This document shows, in pieces, positions 59,117-64,000 of a stretch of 64,000 bases of DNA. Each line of letters begins with the position of its first letter. Position 1 is the stretch's first letter. The DNA comes from Ilex aquifolium (Eukaryota; Streptophyta; Magnoliopsida; Aquifoliales; Aquifoliaceae). The DNA lies in contig OX637398.1 of NCBI GenBank assembly GCA_951799425.1, positions 17,866,270 to 17,930,269 of the forward strand. The letters are read 5' to 3'. The position numbers and the translations under genes are program-made. Below the pieces are notes generated by a model. The model searched no databases. It saw only the letters and a list, made by a program, of their open reading frames with translations, and had not been told where the DNA came from.

Positions 59117-62100
59117 TGTGACGCCCCAATTTCCGGGGGTCCTTTATTAACCGTTGACCATCCGTCAACCCGCGGAAATACTCGTGATAGTCGTATAACC
59201 CGACACCACGTCATTCACATGTTTTTAACCGGATTTACCATCCACAAGATCAATTATACCTCAAATTATGTCCATTTATGTCATAGGAACCAAAGAAAAC
59301 CAAGCCCAAAAGCATGGCTAAGCATTTTGAAAATTTCAAATTTTTGGAAAACCTTCCGGAAGGTTTTGACTCAACCTTCCGGAAGGTTTGCTCACTGGAA
59401 AAGTTCTTCCGGAAGGTTTTTCTTAACCTTCCGGAAGGTTTTGCCTTCTGGAAATAGATTGAAAAAATGAAACGTGTCGGCCTTCCGGAAGGTGTACTCA
59501 AACCTTCCGGAAGGTTTTGCTCACTGGAAAGGTTCTTCCGGAAGGTTTTTCAATCCCAATTCAACCAAAACCATTCCATTTCCATCCCAAACATGGATAA
59601 CTATATTTTCCACATTATACATGTTCTATACAAGTTCCATAGCATAAAATTCCACATTTTTACACATCAAAAGTGAAATTTTATAAAAGTTTTACAAAAC
59701 TCAACCCAAGGCCACAAGCCGGCCCCCTTCATGCTTGATGCTCTCCAAGTGAGCCATCCGCCGGTGCAAAACTCACACCTGAAAATGTTGTCCCGCGAAG
59801 GGTGAGCCACGCTCAATAGGATATCCTCCTACAGAGATTACTCCCCAACCTAAGTGCATATGAAATGCGCACACGCAACAAATCAACAAGCATCAACCAA
59901 TCTAACAAGAATATATACCTCAATGTTAGAAAGCTACCATGCTATGCTATGTCATGCCATGATTTGAGATGGAACTCACTCATGCACCTTGTCCCGAGTC
60001 TTCCCCGACTCACACCACACAATGCAAAAGCCAATGTGTATGAACCCGTCTATTGACGGAAAAACCCTCACAATGATCGTTTGAATTAAAAGTTATGTCT
60101 TTATAAAAACCCAATCATTGTTGGAGGCTACCCATTGAATGGGTGTTTTTATACAACAAAATCTTGTGTCTTCCTGGGCAACGGATTTTGGAATCGCACC
60201 GCCGGCTCCGTGGGCCTATCTACACTTTTTGGACTTGCACCGTCGGAGTGTATGAACCAGTGGTTCCGGGTTTTTCACCCGAGGGAGTGTCTAGCCCTAC
60301 TTGCTTTACCCGACACAAGTTTTCCTTATGCAATGCAACCGTGCAACTCAGTCGGATCTTCGATCCCGACTTTCCCGAGTTCACATACCAACCACCAAGA
60401 TTTGGTGTTTGATCCACAACACATGCACACACCCACACTCATGCCTATGACCCATGAATGTGATGTCAACTCACCCACACACACTCATGTCTTATAACTA
60501 TGAATGTGATGTGCCCATGAGAATGCAATGTAATTTACCCTTGCATCTTCTCCACATGTTCAATATGTATGAATGCCATATGAACAACTCAACAATAAAT
60601 CCACCTATCCATGGTACTTCATATCATAAGCATATGCATATAAATACCATAATTCAACACTTTGTCAACACCTCGTAAGCATGTGCATATCAACGTTTTC
60701 CTTAATCACAATATCTAAGCATGTTATACATAGTTCATGCAAAACATACTTCACATTTTCATCGAAACATTTACTCAACACCTTCAAGGCATCCAAGATC
60801 ATGTAATCACATAATATACTCAAATTCATCATAAAGCTCAAGAAATCATATCAATTGATTTCTACACAATTATTACACATCTACATTTCCTTACACATAA
60901 CATCCAACAACAAATCCGAAAGCATGTTTTCACAATTCCCATGCAATTTAACACACTTAAATCCCTATTGGCATTTAAACAAACACTATGCAAGCATACA
61001 ATCATATAATCATAATCATGCTCAATTCTCCTCACATGGATCAAGAACTCACATAAGTGACTTTCACTCGATCAATTCAAGATACAATTTATTCTATCTA
61101 TTCCTTAATGTTCATATATCATACTTTCTCAAGAAATTATTTAGAACCATTTCTAAATGTCCATTTCATTTAGAAGTTCACTTTACCCAATTTCCCATAT
61201 CAATTTTCCATACTCCAAGCTCTTTTATAAAATTTACCCAACAAGTAAATATATGCACCCATTTCATACCAACCTTGCTTAGCACATTTGGCACCCATTT
61301 CCTACACATGAAATCCATTGGTGGTACATTAAACTAGAGAATGTGATTTAAATCATACCACCCATTCTCAATACCCACTTCATCCAATTAACCACAATAG
61401 GCAAGTGATACATATATATATACACCTACCCATTCCATATAACTTTCCTAAGTTGGAAATAAACCTAAGTAGGAAGAAAACCCTACCTCTTGTAGCGTGT
61501 AGAATCGCCATGGGAAGCCCCTAGAACTCAAAGCAAGCTTGAATCCTTCACTTCCAAATTTTCGGCCCTCCAACGTTCGGTGAAAACCGTCGTTTTTGGT
61601 ACCCACGTGTAGCCCTCGACGCGTAGAGCAACTCTTGTTCTTGGCCCGAGTCGATTTGAGCGCTAGAACGGAGTAGATCGTAGAGAGAAGGTGGAGTTTT
61701 CTCTCATTTTCCCTCTCTTCTTTTCTCTCGGCTGAAACCGGCTGAATGGTGAAGGTGAAGTCTGATTTTTCAGACTTTAGGCTCCTATTTATATTTTTAG
61801 AATACTTGGCCCACAATTGGCCACACGTCCCTTTTAATTCCGGGTTCGTTTTAATCCCGAAACGATTAAATTTCGCTCCGGTTCGAGTTCAAAATATTTT
61901 TATTTTAACTTGCCTCTAATATTTTCCCAAACTTTAAAATTTTATAAAAATTTCGTGTACGGGGTCACCCGAGGCCCGTTCGTCTCGTAAAACGCGAAAA
62001 ATCCGACTATCTCGGAATTCAACGAAATTTGACGTGGTAACTAGATTTCGCGAGACGAATCCAACGGTGAAATCCGTTTCGTCATTCGAGATCTAGAAAA

Positions 62101-62182
62101 ATTCAGTTTTTCAACTAGTCCCGAAGTGGCAATTCACCTATTGCCCTTGTTCGTCAAAGTTTAAATTTTCCGGGGTTTCACA
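59117..62182 (-). mobile_element. Element H, LTR (3.07 kb)
   Basis: TGTGACGCCCC at 59117 to GGGTTTCACA at 62182, minus-strand reading, next to a polypurine-like tract, so it is the 3' LTR of an element running off the window. Family A organisation, TATA box (minus TATAAATA) at 61786-61793. Near the 3' end it carries seven CTTCCGGAAGG palindromes instead of the GGGTCC cassette. Open frames such as 60855-61337 have no family signature. Confidence 0.87.
59352..59545. repeat. Seven CTTCCGGAAGG palindromes in the LTR of element H
   Basis: Full or near-full CCTTCCGGAAGG at 59352, 59375, 59406, 59427, 59481, 59503 and 59535. Three pairs are 22-23 bp start to start; spacers repeat TTTTGCTCACTGGAAA. 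The block lies about 235-430 bp from the LTR 3' edge, close to where solo LTR A has its GTTCGAAC block. Each core fits TTCnnGAA. Confidence 0.93.
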
Positions 62183-64000
62183 TTCTTCCCCCCTTCACAC
62201 CCTCATGCCCATTCGACTATATGCATAAGTTACAACAATACTGTCTAAATTGTCCCACATGTATCCGTCTCACTCCCGGACTAGGTTCTAGACGCAACCA
62301 AGTCCGTCCGTAAAGGCACCACATATCCCGTGTATACAACCTGCAGAATTCCTCCTGTGTGAAGGTCATCCGCACTGTCAAAGGGCGTGCCGACTTAGTA
62401 AGCCGGTCCACTCTCACCCACACCGCATCATGTCCCCGCGATGTCCGTGGCAAGTGGGTCACAAAACCCATTGTGACATGCTCCCACTTCCACTCAGCCA
62501 CCTCCAAGGGCTAGAGCAGCTCTGTTAGTCTCTAGTGCCCAGCCTTCACCTGTCGACATGCGAGACATCTACTGACAAGGTTTTCAACGTGTCTCTTTAT
62601 TCTACTCCAATAACACTGGTGATGAAGATTATGGTACATCTTCGTGCCACCTAGACGTACCCGGTCTCTGATAGATAACAATTCTGGGTCCTATCCGTGG
62701 GAATCGATCACTCTGCTCAGTAGGGAAAGCATAGTCACCAAGCTCCCTAAAATACCCTGAGTCTGACCCCGATAATACAGCCCGTACTGTCCTACACTCT
62801 CAAGCATCCGCCACTCTCGGTGAGCCACACTAGCCACAACTTCTTGTGACTTCCGGCTAAGTGCATTAGTTACCACATTTGCCTTACCCGGATGATAATG
62901 CAAAGTGAAGTCGTAACCCTCCAAATATTTCATCCACCTGCGTTGCCTCATGTTAAGGTCCCGTTGTGTAGAGATATATCTCAGACTTTTGTGGTCTGAT
63001 AAAGCCTCAAACTTCTCACCATATACGTAGTGGCGCCAAGCTTTCAAGGCAAGATAATGGCCGCCAACTCCGTGTCACGTATAAGATAATTTTGCTTGTG
63101 GTTCTTTAGTTGTCCAGAACCATAAGCCACCGTTCTCGCGAACTACATTAATACCCATCCATGTCCGTCCTTAGAAGCATCACAGTTCACTGTGTACTTC
63201 TGTCCCCTCTCCGGAACTACTAGAATAAGAGGTGCAGTAAGCTTCCTCCATAAATTTGGTCATTAGTACCAAAGCGCCCCAAGGTGAAGTATTTGGTCTA
63301 ACGAAGTTCTTGTTCAACAATTCTTGTATTCGGACCTAGAGTTTTCACAACTCTACTGGTTCCATTCTATGCAGAGTCATAGAAATGGGCGATGTACCGG
63401 GATGCAACTCAATGGTAAATTCTACATTCCTATGCGTAGGTAATCCCGGTAGTTCATCCGAAAAATATCCCCACACTCACAGACAACCCGAGGTAGACCC
63501 AACTCTTGTCTCACCTCGTCCTCCAAGATAAGGCTCGCAAGCCAACCCATCTACCATTCGTGCCAACGGAAACCATACACGATTTGGGATAAAGAGTCGT
63601 GCTTTTCCCCCTGGAATTTGAAACAAACACCATTCGGTGTGTAAGCAGTGATCCTCTTACGATCACAATCAACGACGACGCGGTGTGTCGTCAATCAATC
63701 CATTCTCAGGATGGCATCAAACCCGACATGTCCACGACCCTAAGGTCCATAGTGAGTAGAGTCCCCAAGATCTCTAACTCACAACCGTCATATCTGATCA
63801 ATGCAGGCCCTAGTCCCTAAGGTGGAATTCACCCCTGAGGACTCTTCTAGGGTTATAATATTTAAAACTGTACCATGCACAAAACATGAAAAATAACGGT
63901 ATTTGACACGCTCAAGTCAAATAACACGTGTACCCATAAATAAGGAATAAGTGATGTACCGTGGGTCGCTGCCTGATCCCCCGACTCACTCTATGGTGCA
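62183..64000 (-). pseudogene. pol: Element H interior: protease, RNase H and integrase fossils
   Basis: On the minus strand, reading from high to low coordinates: a protease-region remnant (about 63820-63590), an RT-edge remnant (about 63500-63250), RNase H (63047-62691: KAWRHYVYGEKFEALSDHKS, then [15 protein letters not shown]), an integrase zinc-finger region in other frames (about 62690-62510), and the integrase core start (62507-62330: FVTHLPRTSRGHDAV, then VDRLTKSA). Closest in the window to remnant F. Several breaks; not an active copy. Gag, primer site and the other LTR would lie right of the window. Confidence 0.82.

Noticed and set aside
59352-59545. CRISPR-like appearance of regularly spaced palindromes
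   Set aside because: The context is a plant LTR, spacers are themselves repeated and very short, and no cas genes are present.
60855-61337. A 160-codon open frame on the plus strand
   Set aside because: It lies inside the LTR of element H, antisense to it, has low-complexity Ser/His/Phe-rich composition and no family signature.

Overview
The window is plant nuclear DNA, most likely from a flowering plant with a repeat-rich genome. It has one recognisable host gene, a five-exon cinnamyl-alcohol-dehydrogenase-like (CAD-like) gene on the minus strand (44726-47711). Nearly everything else is Ty3/gypsy-type LTR retrotransposon DNA (initiator-Met tRNA primer sites, GGGGGG-type polypurine tracts, gag / protease / RNase H / integrase fossils), solo LTRs, a MITE family, and tandem repeats. 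I cannot name the species.

Layout. (1) 1-6437: a minus-strand head-to-tail LTR / short internal / LTR array, period about 3.94 kb, cut by the window start. (2) 6438-8889: AT-rich repeat DNA, a paralogue of 49757-52216. (3) 8890-19779: a MITE split by a 10.5 kb plus-strand LTR mosaic (8911-19405) that itself holds a 3.26 kb solo LTR (11581-14836). (4) 19806-32351: an old plus-strand pol remnant broken by a young two-LTR element (19883 to about 29097), which carries a solo LTR at its very last bases (26983-29091), and by another solo LTR (29754-32091). (5) 32395-43794: a plus-strand LTR fragment split by a perfect LTR-internal-LTR-internal-LTR array (32480-43455) with a 5-bp target duplication at its outer ends. 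(6) 43795-49747: the CAD-like gene, its promoter, and degenerate tandem repeats upstream of it. (7) 49748-59116: the second copy of the repeat DNA of part 2, expanded into a 2.4-2.5 kb tandem array of three full units and a partial one; each full unit carries a MITE, a minisatellite and an old LTR piece. (8) 59117-64000: a minus-strand LTR element running off the window.

The nesting order can be read from target duplications: pol remnant, then the young element (gttct), then solo LTR D at its end (gttac/gttaa); solo LTR E in the same remnant (ggatg); the triple-LTR array in an LTR fragment (aaaag). Two insertions also have paralogous empty sites in the right-hand copy of the repeat DNA.

The most unusual signal is inside the LTRs. 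Several LTRs of different families carry a short block of perfect palindromes (GTTCGAAC, CTTCCGGAAG, CGTCCGGACG, or GCGCC-rich repeats) set in pairs 17-23 bp apart. LTRs that lack this block near their 3' end carry instead a shared cassette of about 90-155 bp with a GGGTCC motif, repeated at a 32-bp period in most copies. The palindrome sequence differs between LTRs but the paired layout is kept, which suggests a modular, functionally constrained part of the LTR. All statements were made by eye; no alignment or database search was run.
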